From: Desulfobacula sp.
GTDB lineage: Bacteria; Desulfobacterota; Desulfobacteria; Desulfobacterales; Desulfobacteraceae
NCBI RefSeq assembly: GCF_021107415.1
Contig: NZ_JAIOSW010000183.1
Span: 1-9,526 of the forward strand
Length of the DNA: 9,526 bases
Reading direction: 5' to 3'
Below, in pieces: positions 1 through 6,928 of the stretch (position 1 is the stretch's first letter; each line of letters starts with the position of its first letter). Made by a program: the position numbers and the translations under genes. The notes under the pieces were generated by a model, which had not been told where the DNA came from, did no database searches, and saw nothing but the letters and a program-made list of their open reading frames with translations.

Positions 1-2
1 GG

Positions 3-1133
3 TACCCCAAAAGATCCTGGTCGCATCTTACCGTTCAACCAGGGAGGATTTCCAATCATGGCTGTGGATTCAGTCTGACCATAAAAATCTCTTATCTCTG
101 TGCCGGTATGCTTTTTCCATTTTTCTATCACATCGGGATTCAAGGGTTCCCCGGCACTCATGGATTGTCTTAAACAAGACAGATTAAAAGAATCAAGATT
201 CATATTTACAAACATTCTCCAGGCAGTGGGAGGTCCACAAAACGTTGTCACTTCATGCCGCAAAACAGCATCAAGATATTGTTCGCCATCCAGGAGTGAA
301 AATTTAAATCCGGTGGTTGTAGCGCCGACATTAAAAGGAGCAAAAAAACTGGACCAGGCCCATTTTGCCCATCCGGGTGCACTCAAATTATGGTGGATAT
401 CATCAGGCCTTAACCCCATCATCACTGTGGTTGACAAATGTCCAACAGGGTATGACACTGCTGTGTGTCCGACCCTTTTGGGAAGTCCGGTTGTTCCCGA
501 AGTAAAAAAACAAAAAAGGATATCATTGGATCTTGTCTTTGCAGCCTCAGCTTCAATGGATTCATTTTCAATCACATCAAATGATATCCAGCCTGTTTTT
601 TGTCCTAAAACCAGTTTGAGTTTGGGCTCGATATTTGTTTCTTCAAGGGCTTTATCAATCAGGCCGGCACAATCCTCATCTGCCATTACAACCTTGGGGG
701 AATAGGTTTCAAATCTGAATTCCAGCTCTCTTTGAGTCATTGTAGTTGCTGTTGGGATGGTGACCATCCCCGCCTTAATACAGGCAAGGCCGGCAAACCA
801 GTTTTCAGGTAAGACAGGACTCATCATATAGAGATTATCCCCTTTTTCAACCCCTGATTTTAAAAAAAAATTGATCAGTTGGTTTGCCTTTTCCGATAAG
901 GTTCTGTAAGAATACGTCCGGGTCTCCAACGTATCGATATCCGTCCAGATCAAGGCTTTTTTATCTGGATTCTCTTTGACATGAAGATCTTCAAATATGT
1001 CCGAGGCCCAATTAAAATATTCAGGGATTTCCATGGCATTTAATTGGGCAAACAGTTCTTTAGCACAATTTTCCTTGTCCAGGGTTTCTTCCATCATATT
1101 TATCCGGACAACCTCTTTGAAAAACTCTTTCAT
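3..1133 (-). CDS. AMP-forming acyl-CoA synthetase (ACSM/medium-chain or aryl type), 3' end outside window
   Basis: This gene encodes an adenylate-forming ligase that activates a carboxylic acid with ATP and CoA to an acyl-CoA in the cytoplasm. Reading the minus strand from ATG 1133 gives 377 open residues to the window edge; family members are about 540-560, so the C-terminal third is missing. The ATP-binding A3 motif TSGTTGLPK is at residues 211-219 and the A5 motif YGQTE at 351-355. The stretch at 251-271 (SAPGWAKWAWSS, then FFAPFNVGA) and the GPPTAW element near 300 are typical of the ACSM/medium-chain and benzoate-CoA-ligase-like branch rather than long-chain FadD. The exact acid cannot be read from the sequence. 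AGGAG lies 12 nt before the ATG, a rather long spacing, and no upstream in-frame start improves on it. The gene is divergent from the Dus gene at 1268. Confidence 0.9.
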   Translation of the reverse strand, partial: MKEFFKEVVRINMMEETLDKENCAKELFAQLNAMEIPEYFNWASDIFEDLHVKENPDKKALIWTDIDTLETRTYSYRTLSEKANQLINFFLKSGVEKGDNLYMMSPVLPENWFAGLACIKAGMVTIPTATTMTQRELEFRFETYSPKVVMADEDCAGLIDKALEETNIEPKLKLVLGQKTGWISFDVIENESIEAEAAKTRSNDILFCFFTSGTTGLPKRVGHTAVSYPVGHLSTTVMMGLRPDDIHHNLSAPGWAKWAWSSFFAPFNVGATTTGFKFSLLDGEQYLDAVLRHEVTTFCGPPTAWRMFVNMNLDSFNLSCLRQSMSAGEPLNPDVIEKWKKHTGTEIRDFYGQTESTAMIGNPPWLNGKMRPGSFGV

Positions 1134-1198
1134 TCCTTTAAAACACTCCTTGCAATCCGTTTTAATGTTATATATAAGCTAAAACCAAAACATTTAAT

Positions 1199-1228
1199 TG
1201 TATAATTTATCACTCTAATGTTTGTCAA
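1199..1228 (-). promoter_or_regulatory. Predicted sigma70-type promoter for the acyl-CoA synthetase gene
   Basis: On the minus strand a perfect -35 TTGACA occupies 1228-1223. A 17-18 nt spacer leads to TTATAC or TATACA (1205-1199). The transcript would start near 1190, giving a leader of about 60 nt. The -35 overlaps the plus-strand -35 of the facing gene. An inverted repeat AAACATT (1188-1194) / AATGTTT (1217-1223) encloses the promoter and could be an operator. This is prediction from sequence only. Confidence 0.5.
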
Positions 1229-1252
1229 AGTTTTTTTCTAATTTTTTATAAT
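1222..1252 (+). promoter_or_regulatory. Predicted promoter for the first Dus gene
   Basis: TTGTCA (1222-1227) is followed either by TTTATA (1245-1250, 17-nt spacer) or by a perfect TATAAT (1247-1252, 19-nt spacer). Transcription would begin around 1257-1261, only 7-11 nt before the ATG at 1268, so the message would be nearly leaderless. Confidence 0.45.
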
Positions 1253-1267
1253 AAATTATTACTCAAA

Positions 1268-2245
1268 ATGAACACCAAATATATGAAAAAAGACGATACC
1301 ACAATAATCCTTGCCCCTCTTCAGGGATTTACCGATGTAACATATCGAAATGTATTTTCAGATCATTTTTCAGGCGTTGATGAGGCTGTGGCACCCTTTA
1401 TTTCAACCATGGGCCAAATGCGATTAAAGCCCTCCAGAATAAAAGATGTAAATCCTGAAAATAATAAAAAACTTTTTGTGGTCCCTCAAATCCTTGGAAA
1501 TATACCCAAAGACTTTATATTTCTTGCTGACCACCTGTATGAAATGGGGATAAAAAAAATAAACTGGAACCTGGGTTGCCCCCATTCAAAAATTGCAAAA
1601 AAAAAGAGAGGTTCCGGGCTTTTAATGTATCCCGATGAAATTGATGCTTTTCTGGATACCGTGGTACCCAAAATTTCAAATACACTTTCTGTAAAATTAA
1701 GGTTAGGCAGAAAATCGAAAAATGAAATCTTCAAGGTCTTATATGTTTTGGATAAATACCCCTTGGATGAAATCATACTCCACCCCAGGACCGGACGACA
1801 GATGTATGAGGGGACATCAGATCATGATGCCTTTGAAAAAGCGCTTCATTGCAGCCGGCACCCGCTCACTTATAATGGTGATATAATAGATTTAGATTCC
1901 TTTCATGCAGTTCAAAAAAAATTTCCCCATATCCAACGGTTCATGATTGGCCGGGGACTTCTTTCAAATCCGTTCCTTGCAGAAGATATAAAAAAAATTA
2001 TCATAAATAAAAATAAAATTGAACTATTAAAAGATTTTCATGATGATCTTTTTGCCGGCTATCAAAAAATATTCTCAGGACCTGCACACTTAACCGGACG
2101 AATGAAAGGATTCTGGAATTATCTTGGCCCCTCCTTCAAACAGAGCAAAAAACCGCTGAAAAACATATTAAAAGCAGACTCCATCGCTAAATACCGGGAC
2201 ATGGTGACAAAAATTTTTAACGCTGATCCTGAGTTTATCAAATAA
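1268..2245 (+). CDS. tRNA-dihydrouridine synthase family protein (Dus)
   Basis: Dus enzymes are FMN-dependent TIM-barrel reductases that convert uridine to 5,6-dihydrouridine in tRNA, using NADPH. The 325-residue product has the family landmarks in order: APLQGFTDVTYR at 16-27 (FMN-binding strand 1), NLGCP at 101-105 with the presumed proton-donating Cys104, VKLRLG at 142-147 (Lys143), HPRTG at 172-176, NGD at 203-205 and the phosphate-binding MIGRG at 226-230. The short C-terminal helical domain is present and length is normal. The residue following the catalytic loop is basic (KKKRGSG, 111-117), where DusB-type proteins usually have small residues. The subgroup (A, B or C) and target uridine cannot be assigned; the C-terminal half looks closest to DusC-like proteins. 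There is no Shine-Dalgarno before ATG 1268 or before the alternative in-frame ATG 1283. A second Dus gene lies at 6925. Confidence 0.9.
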   Translation: MNTKYMKKDDTTIILAPLQGFTDVTYRNVFSDHFSGVDEAVAPFISTMGQMRLKPSRIKDVNPENNKKLFVVPQILGNIPKDFIFLADHLYEMGIKKINWNLGCPHSKIAKKKRGSGLLMYPDEIDAFLDTVVPKISNTLSVKLRLGRKSKNEIFKVLYVLDKYPLDEIILHPRTGRQMYEGTSDHDAFEKALHCSRHPLTYNGDIIDLDSFHAVQKKFPHIQRFMIGRGLLSNPFLAEDIKKIIINKNKIELLKDFHDDLFAGYQKIFSGPAHLTGRMKGFWNYLGPSFKQSKKPLKNILKADSIAKYRDMVTKIFNADPEFIK

Positions 2246-2264
2246 ATAGGGGTTTTTACCTATT
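2245..2264 (+). terminator. Weak stem-loop after the first Dus gene
   Basis: AATAGG (2245-2250) pairs with CCTATT (2259-2264) around an 8-nt loop and overlaps the stop codon. The T-run (2278-2284) comes about 13 nt later rather than directly after the stem, so this is at best a poor intrinsic terminator. Confidence 0.2.
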
Positions 2265-2320
2265 GAATTATCATTGGTTTTTTTATTATACATATAGAAC
2301 CATTAATAAATTTTAGTGTG

Positions 2321-2326
2321 TATAAT
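2321..2326 (+). promoter_or_regulatory. Predicted -10 element of the HU/IHF gene
   Basis: A perfect TATAAT stands 16 nt before the GTG start at 2343. No convincing -35 is seen at the right distance, and TG lies one base too far upstream to make a standard extended -10. If used, the leader is very short, just holding the GGAG at 2332-2335. Confidence 0.35.
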
Positions 2327-2342
2327 AATATGGAGAGAATAA

Positions 2343-2627
2343 GTGAATAAGTTTAAATTGATTGAAACACTGAAAAACAGATGTTCTCTGAGCCAAAAGA
2401 AAGCAACTGACGTCGTAGACTTATTTTTTTTTGAGATGGCAAATGCCCTGACCAGGGGAGACCGAATTGAATTGAGAGGATTATGGTCATTTCATTTAAA
2501 AGCGTATAAATCCTATACCGGCAGAAATCCGAAAACCGGAAAAATTGTTCAGGTTGATTCTAAAAAGCTTCCCTTCTTTAAATGCGGCAAAGAGCTGAAA
2601 GAGAGGGTCGATTACCCGGCCAATTGA
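2343..2627 (+). CDS. HU/IHF-family DNA-bending protein, IHF-beta-like
   Basis: A small nucleoid-associated protein that dimerises and bends DNA, acting in chromosome packing, recombination and promoter architecture. All 94 residues fit one bacterial DNA-binding domain: an N-terminal helical dimer part (1-40), the RIELRG turn (41-46), and the beta-arm with GRNPKTG at 60-66, whose Pro63 is the residue that intercalates into DNA in HU/IHF. The end, FKCGKELKERV at 79-89, resembles the C-terminal helix of IHF-beta. The start is GTG, supported by GGAG at 2332-2335 with 7-nt spacing. An oddity is RGLWSF at 45-50, where most relatives have GFGSF. It is a single gene with no partner subunit nearby; IHF would need an alpha subunit elsewhere, so a homodimeric HU role is also possible. 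Confidence 0.9.
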   Translation: MNKFKLIETLKNRCSLSQKKATDVVDLFFFEMANALTRGDRIELRGLWSFHLKAYKSYTGRNPKTGKIVQVDSKKLPFFKCGKELKERVDYPAN

Positions 2628-2680
2628 TCATATCTGCCTGTTTTTCCCATATTTTTTTTTCAAAGGGTTAAAATCAATAC

Positions 2681-2709
2681 TTGCATATTAATCATTTTGA
2701 TTTAATATA
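2681..2709 (+). promoter_or_regulatory. Predicted promoter of the universal stress protein gene
   Basis: TTGCAT (2681-2686) is followed after 16-17 nt by TAATAT/AATATA (2703-2709). The dyad AATCA-TTT-TGATT (2690-2702) sits inside the spacer, with another AAATCA copy at 2671-2676, a placement suited to an operator. The leader would be about 90 nt. Confidence 0.35.
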
Positions 2710-2726
2710 TGAGTCAGATTTAGACG

Positions 2727-2746
2727 TGTTAATTTTTTAATTAACA
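2727..2746 (+). repeat. 8-bp inverted repeat in the stress-protein leader
   Basis: TGTTAATT (2727-2734) and AATTAACA (2739-2746) are perfect complements around a 4-nt TTTT loop. It lies downstream of the predicted transcription start and could be a leader hairpin or a binding site. It is entirely A/T apart from two G:C pairs, so the RNA stem would be weak. Confidence 0.4.
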
Positions 2747-2803
2747 TATAAAATGGAGCGCTGAAATAAAGGTTCCTTAAATAATAAAAATGGAGTAATA
2801 AAA

Positions 2804-3331
2804 ATGGTTGAACCGACAAAAAATATCCTTTTTGCATCTGATCTTTCTGTCAATATGAAGGAGGTTTTTGAGCATGCGGCAACGTTGGCCATCTGCCAGA
2901 ATGCCAATATCATCGTCCTTCATGTAATGGAAGAAAGCCCGCGCTCAAAAAAGCGAATCCGCATGGCATTTGGTGAAAAATTATATGAAAACATAAAATC
3001 CGACCATAGAACCGGGGCAAGAAACATCCTGATAGGAAAAAATGTTGATGCCCTGAGAATCCGTAAGGCCATTACCGGCTTTTTTGAAGGGACTGAACCA
3101 AACAAAGACACATCTGAAAACAATTCCCTGATTTCAAAAATTCTGGTGGCGGAAGGTCGTTCCATTGCCGATGAAATCGCATCAACCGTTAGAGAGGAAG
3201 AATGTAACTTGATTGTCATGGGCTGCAAACGGCAGGGGCTCCTGGCAGAAGCCATGGGAAACCATGTAGTTAGAAAGGTATTGAAACGATCTGGTGTTCC
3301 GGTCTTTATCATTCCCTTTGAGGAAGAATAG
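2804..3331 (+). CDS. Universal stress protein (UspA family)
   Basis: Usp proteins are cytoplasmic alpha/beta nucleotide-binding-fold proteins induced by starvation and stress. This one is a single-domain 175-residue protein, slightly longer than the usual 140-160. It opens with the strand NILFASDLS (7-15, Asp13 at the usual adenine-contact position), then LATLA-type helix 1 and the second strand NIIVLHV (35-41). It ends with CNLIVMG (134-140) and a final strand VPVFIIP (165-171). The ATP-binding consensus G-2x-G-9x-G(S/T) is degraded: Gly140 is kept, but the next aligned positions are Arg143 and Asn153-His154, so ATP binding is doubtful. A charged insert (about 46-108) separates the two halves. 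GGAG at 2792-2795 is 8 nt before the ATG. The gene stands alone and is convergent with the hydrolase gene, with a 6-nt gap. Confidence 0.88.
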   Translation: MVEPTKNILFASDLSVNMKEVFEHAATLAICQNANIIVLHVMEESPRSKKRIRMAFGEKLYENIKSDHRTGARNILIGKNVDALRIRKAITGFFEGTEPNKDTSENNSLISKILVAEGRSIADEIASTVREEECNLIVMGCKRQGLLAEAMGNHVVRKVLKRSGVPVFIIPFEEE

Positions 3332-3337
3332 ACAAGG

Positions 3338-4129
3338 CTAAAGGCAGATCCTTTTAATATGTTCCAGGTACGGGCCCATTCCTCTCATAAAAATATCATT
3401 ATGATTTGCCCCTTTGATCTCCAAAAGTGTTTTATCGTTTGAAGCACATGCATCAAAAAGAGCCTGACCATCTGAGAATGGAATAATGTGATCAAATTGA
3501 GCATGAATCACCAGGCAGGGTTTTGAAAATGTCTTAATTTTATCGATATTTTCAAAACCCTGTTCTTCCTTAAAGCCGATAGTCTGAGGATTAATACCAA
3601 GCTTTAGCAGCAATGGTGCAGCCCATGCGAATCCACTTTCAATCATCAGACATTTAAAATCATTTGCCCGGGTGTTGCAAAGTTCAATTGCAGAGGCACT
3701 GCCCAAAGATCTTCCCATAACACACAGGGGCCCGGTCAATTTCATTTTTGACATATAATCCAGTACAAAATCGAAAACCATAAGGCAATCCTTCATCATT
3801 GATGTGACAGACGGACTGCCTGTTGATCTTCCATATCCCCGGTAATCCACGACGAATAAATTGATGCCTATATCATTATACAGACATCCGAAATCGTCAT
3901 AATCGGAAACGATTTCCCCATTGCCATGGAAAAAAAGTATCACAGGCGCATCATTCTTTGCAAAATGAAATGATGCACCCACCTGAATACCTTTATCAAC
4001 AGGGATCATTATATCATCCCGGTTGTTTTTGGCCTGTCTTAAGCCATCTTCAAGTCTTGGATGGAAAAGATGCCTTATCACCTGAGGTTGATCCAAAACT
4101 GAAAAATTTTTCGTGTTTAATTGTACCAT
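3338..4129 (-). CDS. Alpha/beta hydrolase (BEM46/ABHD13-like serine hydrolase)
   Basis: A 263-residue alpha/beta-hydrolase-fold enzyme without a signal peptide, so probably cytoplasmic. The oxyanion-hole motif FFHGNGE is at 66-72, and the nucleophile elbow GRSLGS at 139-144 has Ser141 as catalytic serine. Asp213 (QFDHIIP) and His243 (GANHND) complete the expected triad. DYRGYGRSTGSPS (95-107) is typical of the BEM46/YfhR-like subgroup. The natural substrate is unknown; esters and peptidase-type activities all occur in this superfamily. A very strong purine-rich SD (AAGGAGGAGGGG) lies just before the ATG, in the 33-nt gap after the exporter gene, so the two genes probably form an operon. Its 3' end is 6 nt from the stress protein gene. 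Confidence 0.87.
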   Translation of the reverse strand: MVQLNTKNFSVLDQPQVIRHLFHPRLEDGLRQAKNNRDDIMIPVDKGIQVGASFHFAKNDAPVILFFHGNGEIVSDYDDFGCLYNDIGINLFVVDYRGYGRSTGSPSVTSMMKDCLMVFDFVLDYMSKMKLTGPLCVMGRSLGSASAIELCNTRANDFKCLMIESGFAWAAPLLLKLGINPQTIGFKEEQGFENIDKIKTFSKPCLVIHAQFDHIIPFSDGQALFDACASNDKTLLEIKGANHNDIFMRGMGPYLEHIKRICL

Positions 4130-4162
4130 ATACCCCTCCTCCTTGCAGAATCATTCAATATT

Positions 4163-5572
4163 TCAGTGTTCTTTACCCCTGACAAAGGTTACACCTATTC
4201 CCAAGCCTGAAATAATAGCTCCCATAGCCATTGTTCGCTTAAAACTGATCATAAAAAAAGAGTCCATTGCTGCCGAATAATTTTCAAGGCCTGCACCATT
4301 TGTAAGACTTGAAAAAGAACTTGTAAAAATCAATCCGGCCAATGCCACTCCGATCACCATCCCAAGGTTCCTGGCTGTAGCCACAGCCCCTGAGGCTATT
4401 CCGCGTCTTGGCAATGGCACACAACTCATTATGGCCGTATTGTTGGGAGACACAAAGAGCGCTGTTCCAATCCCGGCAAGGGCAATCCGCCACAAAATTG
4501 ATAAAACACCCATGGACGGATGGATATATATTAATGAAACCAGAGACAATGTCAGAACACTCATACCCATCATGCATAAACGCCTTGAAGCAAATGTATC
4601 ATACAGTATCCCCGACACGGGACTGACAAATAAAAGGAACAAAAAAAGAACAATCATGATCGAGCCTGTTTTTGATGCAGAAAAGCCACATGGGTATGTC
4701 AGGTAAAACGGCAGCATAAAAACAATAACAAAAAGAGCCGCAAATAAAATAGCCGAAGAAATCACTGGAAATACAAATAATTTTATTTTTAAAAGTTCCA
4801 GATCAAATAATGGATAGTCCGATCTTGCCTCGTTTAGCACAAAAACGATACCTGCCAGAATACAAAGGCCGGCAAAGGAAAGGGACGGAATCGAAGCGAT
4901 CCCCCACTTGGACAATTGTGTCAAAAAAATAATCAGGGTGGATAAAATAACGATCAATAAAATGCTTCCTGTTTTATCCATGGGCTCATAGCTTCCCCGT
5001 GCTGTAGGAATACCTTTTAAAACAAAGTAACCGCCAATGGCAGCAGCAATCCCAATGGGAATATTAATATAAAAAATGACCCGCCAGGAGAAATATTCAA
5101 GGATAATTCCGCCAACGACAGGTCCGGTTGTAAGTCCTGCAGCAACCACCGCCCCGATCATACCAAGGGCTTTGCCCCGCTCCTGCACTGGAAAGACATC
5201 TACAATCAGGGCGGGTGAACATGCCATCAGCATAGAGGCCCCACACCCTTGTACAGCCCTGGAAATAATTAAAAATTGAGGTGTCCGGGCCAGACCACAT
5301 AATAGAGAACCAACCACAAATATGGTAAACCCCAGGACATAAACAGGTTTCCTGCCTTTAATATCTGAAAGCCTGCCAAAAGTTAAAAGCAGAGAAGAAA
5401 CCGTCACAAGATAAATTAATACCACCCACTGAATGGTTTGCATATCTGTCTGCAAATCCTGCATCATATAAGGCAGGGCAACATTGACAATACTGGAATC
5501 CAGAGTTGACATAAAAATTGAGGTTGCAACAAGGAAAAAAATTTTCCATTTTTTTTCATAAACAGGTGTCAT
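4163..5572 (-). CDS. MFS exporter, DHA2 (EmrB/QacA-like, 14-TM) family
   Basis: A proton-coupled inner-membrane exporter of the drug:H+ antiporter-2 family, 469 residues from the chosen start. The first helix carries LDSSIVNVALP (24-34), the family D1 signature. Motif A, GRLSDIKGRK, is at 66-75 in the 2-3 loop. The antiporter motif C is at 146-155 (G-LTT-GPVVGG), followed by WRVIFYINIPIG (163-174), and PLFDLELLK at 254-262 marks the mid-protein region typical of DHA2. Hydrophobic segments continue to the C-terminus. The open frame extends 29 codons further to ATG 5659, but homologous sequence begins only here and the extension would cross the divergent gene's upstream region. The SD before 5572 is weak (GGAATGAA). 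The substrate is unknown. The hydrolase gene follows 33 nt later. Confidence 0.9.
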   Translation of the reverse strand: MTPVYEKKWKIFFLVATSIFMSTLDSSIVNVALPYMMQDLQTDMQTIQWVVLIYLVTVSSLLLTFGRLSDIKGRKPVYVLGFTIFVVGSLLCGLARTPQFLIISRAVQGCGASMLMACSPALIVDVFPVQERGKALGMIGAVVAAGLTTGPVVGGIILEYFSWRVIFYINIPIGIAAAIGGYFVLKGIPTARGSYEPMDKTGSILLIVILSTLIIFLTQLSKWGIASIPSLSFAGLCILAGIVFVLNEARSDYPLFDLELLKIKLFVFPVISSAILFAALFVIVFMLPFYLTYPCGFSASKTGSIMIVLFLFLLFVSPVSGILYDTFASRRLCMMGMSVLTLSLVSLIYIHPSMGVLSILWRIALAGIGTALFVSPNNTAIMSCVPLPRRGIASGAVATARNLGMVIGVALAGLIFTSSFSSLTNGAGLENYSAAMDSFFMISFKRTMAMGAIISGLGIGVTFVRGKEH

Positions 5573-5670
5573 AAATTCATTCCATTCTTTTAGTAATAAA
5601 AAGATTATGTTATATGAAGCCAATTGACAAGAAAAATCAAACCGGACAAACCAAATCAAATGAGGGAGCT

Positions 5671-6027
5671 ATGGCCACAGTTAATGATGTCGTCTTAATA
5701 TATCTTGAAGACGCACCCGTATCCTTTGCAAGGGTTGAAAGTATCCTGCCGGATGCTAAAAAGGATTGGTATCATATCAAATTGTTAATGCTTAAAATGC
5801 CTTTACAAGTTGTCACATGGATTCTAAAAGATGATTATATTAATGGCCAGGAATTTCATATGAATGGCAAAAAAATGAAAATAAAAAAGGTTGAAAGCCC
5901 TATAGAGAATTTGCCATTGTCCAAACCCTCAAGTTCCCCAGACAAAAGAAAACCGGGAGGGAAAGTTCCGGAAAATATAATTTCCTTTTCCGATTTAAAA
6001 AAGAATCATGAGCCAGAATCCAGATAA
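5671..6027 (+). CDS. Conserved small protein of unknown function, first gene of the DUF1848-Dus operon
   Basis: I do not recognise a characterised family; it resembles short hypothetical proteins of deltaproteobacteria. From ATG 5671 it has 118 residues. The first about 72 (VNDVVLIYLEDAP, DWYHIKLLMLK, VVTWILKDDYINGQEF) alternate hydrophobic and charged residues as in a small beta-rich domain. The remaining about 40 are Pro/Ser/Lys-rich and probably disordered, ending in a short charged helix. There are no cysteines, TM helices or signal peptide. An earlier in-frame ATG at 5614 would add 19 polar residues; 5671 is preferred because GAGG (5662-5665) sits 5 nt before it and the fold seems to begin there. 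The stop overlaps the DUF1848 gene by 20 nt, so the two are probably translationally coupled. It is divergent from the exporter gene. Confidence 0.75.
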   Translation: MATVNDVVLIYLEDAPVSFARVESILPDAKKDWYHIKLLMLKMPLQVVTWILKDDYINGQEFHMNGKKMKIKKVESPIENLPLSKPSSSPDKRKPGGKVPENIISFSDLKKNHEPESR

Positions 6028-6928
6028 AATCTTATCTGCCTCAAGAAGAACGGATATTCCAGCCTTTTACATGGACTGGTTCATGGACCATATCAACCTT
6101 GGATTTTTTAAGATAAAAAACCCATACAACAAAATAGTTAAAAAAGTTGATGTGTCCAGGGATTCAATTCATTCAATTGTATTCTGGTCAAAAAACTATG
6201 ATGCCTTGATCAAGGCCAAAGCGGGTGAAAAACTGACTCAACTTGGATTTAACATATATTTTAATTTTACAATAAACTCTGAATTACCTTTGCTTGAGCC
6301 TAATCTGCCGGCCTTAAAAAAAAGACTTGAACAATTAAATAAACTTGCCTCCCTCTTTGGACCCGAAAAAATATCCTGGCGGTTTGACCCTATCTGCTTC
6401 TATCAAACCAGGGATAAAGGCCCGGAAAAAAATAATCTTTCAGACTTTACCATGATAGCAGACAAAGCCTCAAAACTTGGCATCAAAAAATGTGTCACAA
6501 GCTTTTTTGACAACTATATCAAGATCCAAAGAAGGCTTAAATTTTTATTTCAAAAAAACCATCAAACTGTTTTTTTTTCTGATCCGTCCATGGATAAAAA
6601 AATACAAGTGATTCATCGAATGGAAAAGCGTTTAGCAACAACCGGCATAAAGCTTTATTTATGTTGCGAAAAAGAATTGTTCTCAAATCTTGATGCCGAT
6701 ACAATGGTTCAGCAAAATTCATGTATTGACGGCAATTTATTAAAAACACTCTTCAGGGGTCACCCTGAAATCAAAAGAGATTACGGTCAACGCTCAAAAC
6801 AAGGGTGCAACTGCACAAAATCCATTGATATTGGGTCGTATGAAGAACATCCATGTTTCCATAATTGTCTTTTTTGCTATGCAAACCCCCAAATTGATAC
6901 CGACATAAAAAAAACTAAAATTCAATGA
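6008..6928 (+). CDS. DUF1848 protein with C-terminal radical-SAM-like CX3CX2C cluster
   Basis: A 306-residue protein of the DUF1848 family (PF08902), function unknown. The N-terminus has the signature SASRRTDIPAFY (10-21); IVFWSKN (57-63) and FTIN (87-90) follow, then KISWRFDPI (121-129). The C-terminus holds CNC (267-269), DIGSY (274-278) and CFHNCLFCYANP (283-294). That last element places Cys283, Cys287 and Cys290 exactly as in the CX3CX2C [4Fe-4S] motif of radical-SAM enzymes, but at the end rather than the start of the protein. The family description already notes this likeness; radical-SAM chemistry for this protein is inference. The interior 'RFDPI' and alternating strands fit a TIM-like barrel. 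The ATG lies inside the previous gene with no clear SD, and the stop overlaps the Dus start (ATGA), so a role beside tRNA modification is suggested by context. Confidence 0.87.
   Translation: MSQNPDKILSASRRTDIPAFYMDWFMDHINLGFFKIKNPYNKIVKKVDVSRDSIHSIVFWSKNYDALIKAKAGEKLTQLGFNIYFNFTINSELPLLEPNLPALKKRLEQLNKLASLFGPEKISWRFDPICFYQTRDKGPEKNNLSDFTMIADKASKLGIKKCVTSFFDNYIKIQRRLKFLFQKNHQTVFFSDPSMDKKIQVIHRMEKRLATTGIKLYLCCEKELFSNLDADTMVQQNSCIDGNLLKTLFRGHPEIKRDYGQRSKQGCNCTKSIDIGSYEEHPCFHNCLFCYANPQIDTDIKKTKIQ

Noticed and set aside
100..705. Long plus-strand open frame of 201 codons
   Set aside because: It lies antisense to the acyl-CoA synthetase, whose motifs run continuously through the same bases on the minus strand; the plus-strand product has no recognisable domain.
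3332..3355. Bidirectional terminator between the stress protein and hydrolase genes (AAAGG 3340-3344 / CCTTT 3350-3354)
   Set aside because: The stem has only 5 bp and lies mostly inside the hydrolase reading frame; the T-tract is too short on either strand.
5624..5629. TTGACA as a plus-strand -35 before the small conserved gene
   Set aside because: No acceptable -10 follows at 15-19 nt.
5573..5659. N-terminal extension of the exporter from ATG 5659
   Set aside because: It adds 29 residues not typical of DHA2 proteins and runs into the upstream region of the divergent gene; ATG 5572 begins right before the first membrane segment.
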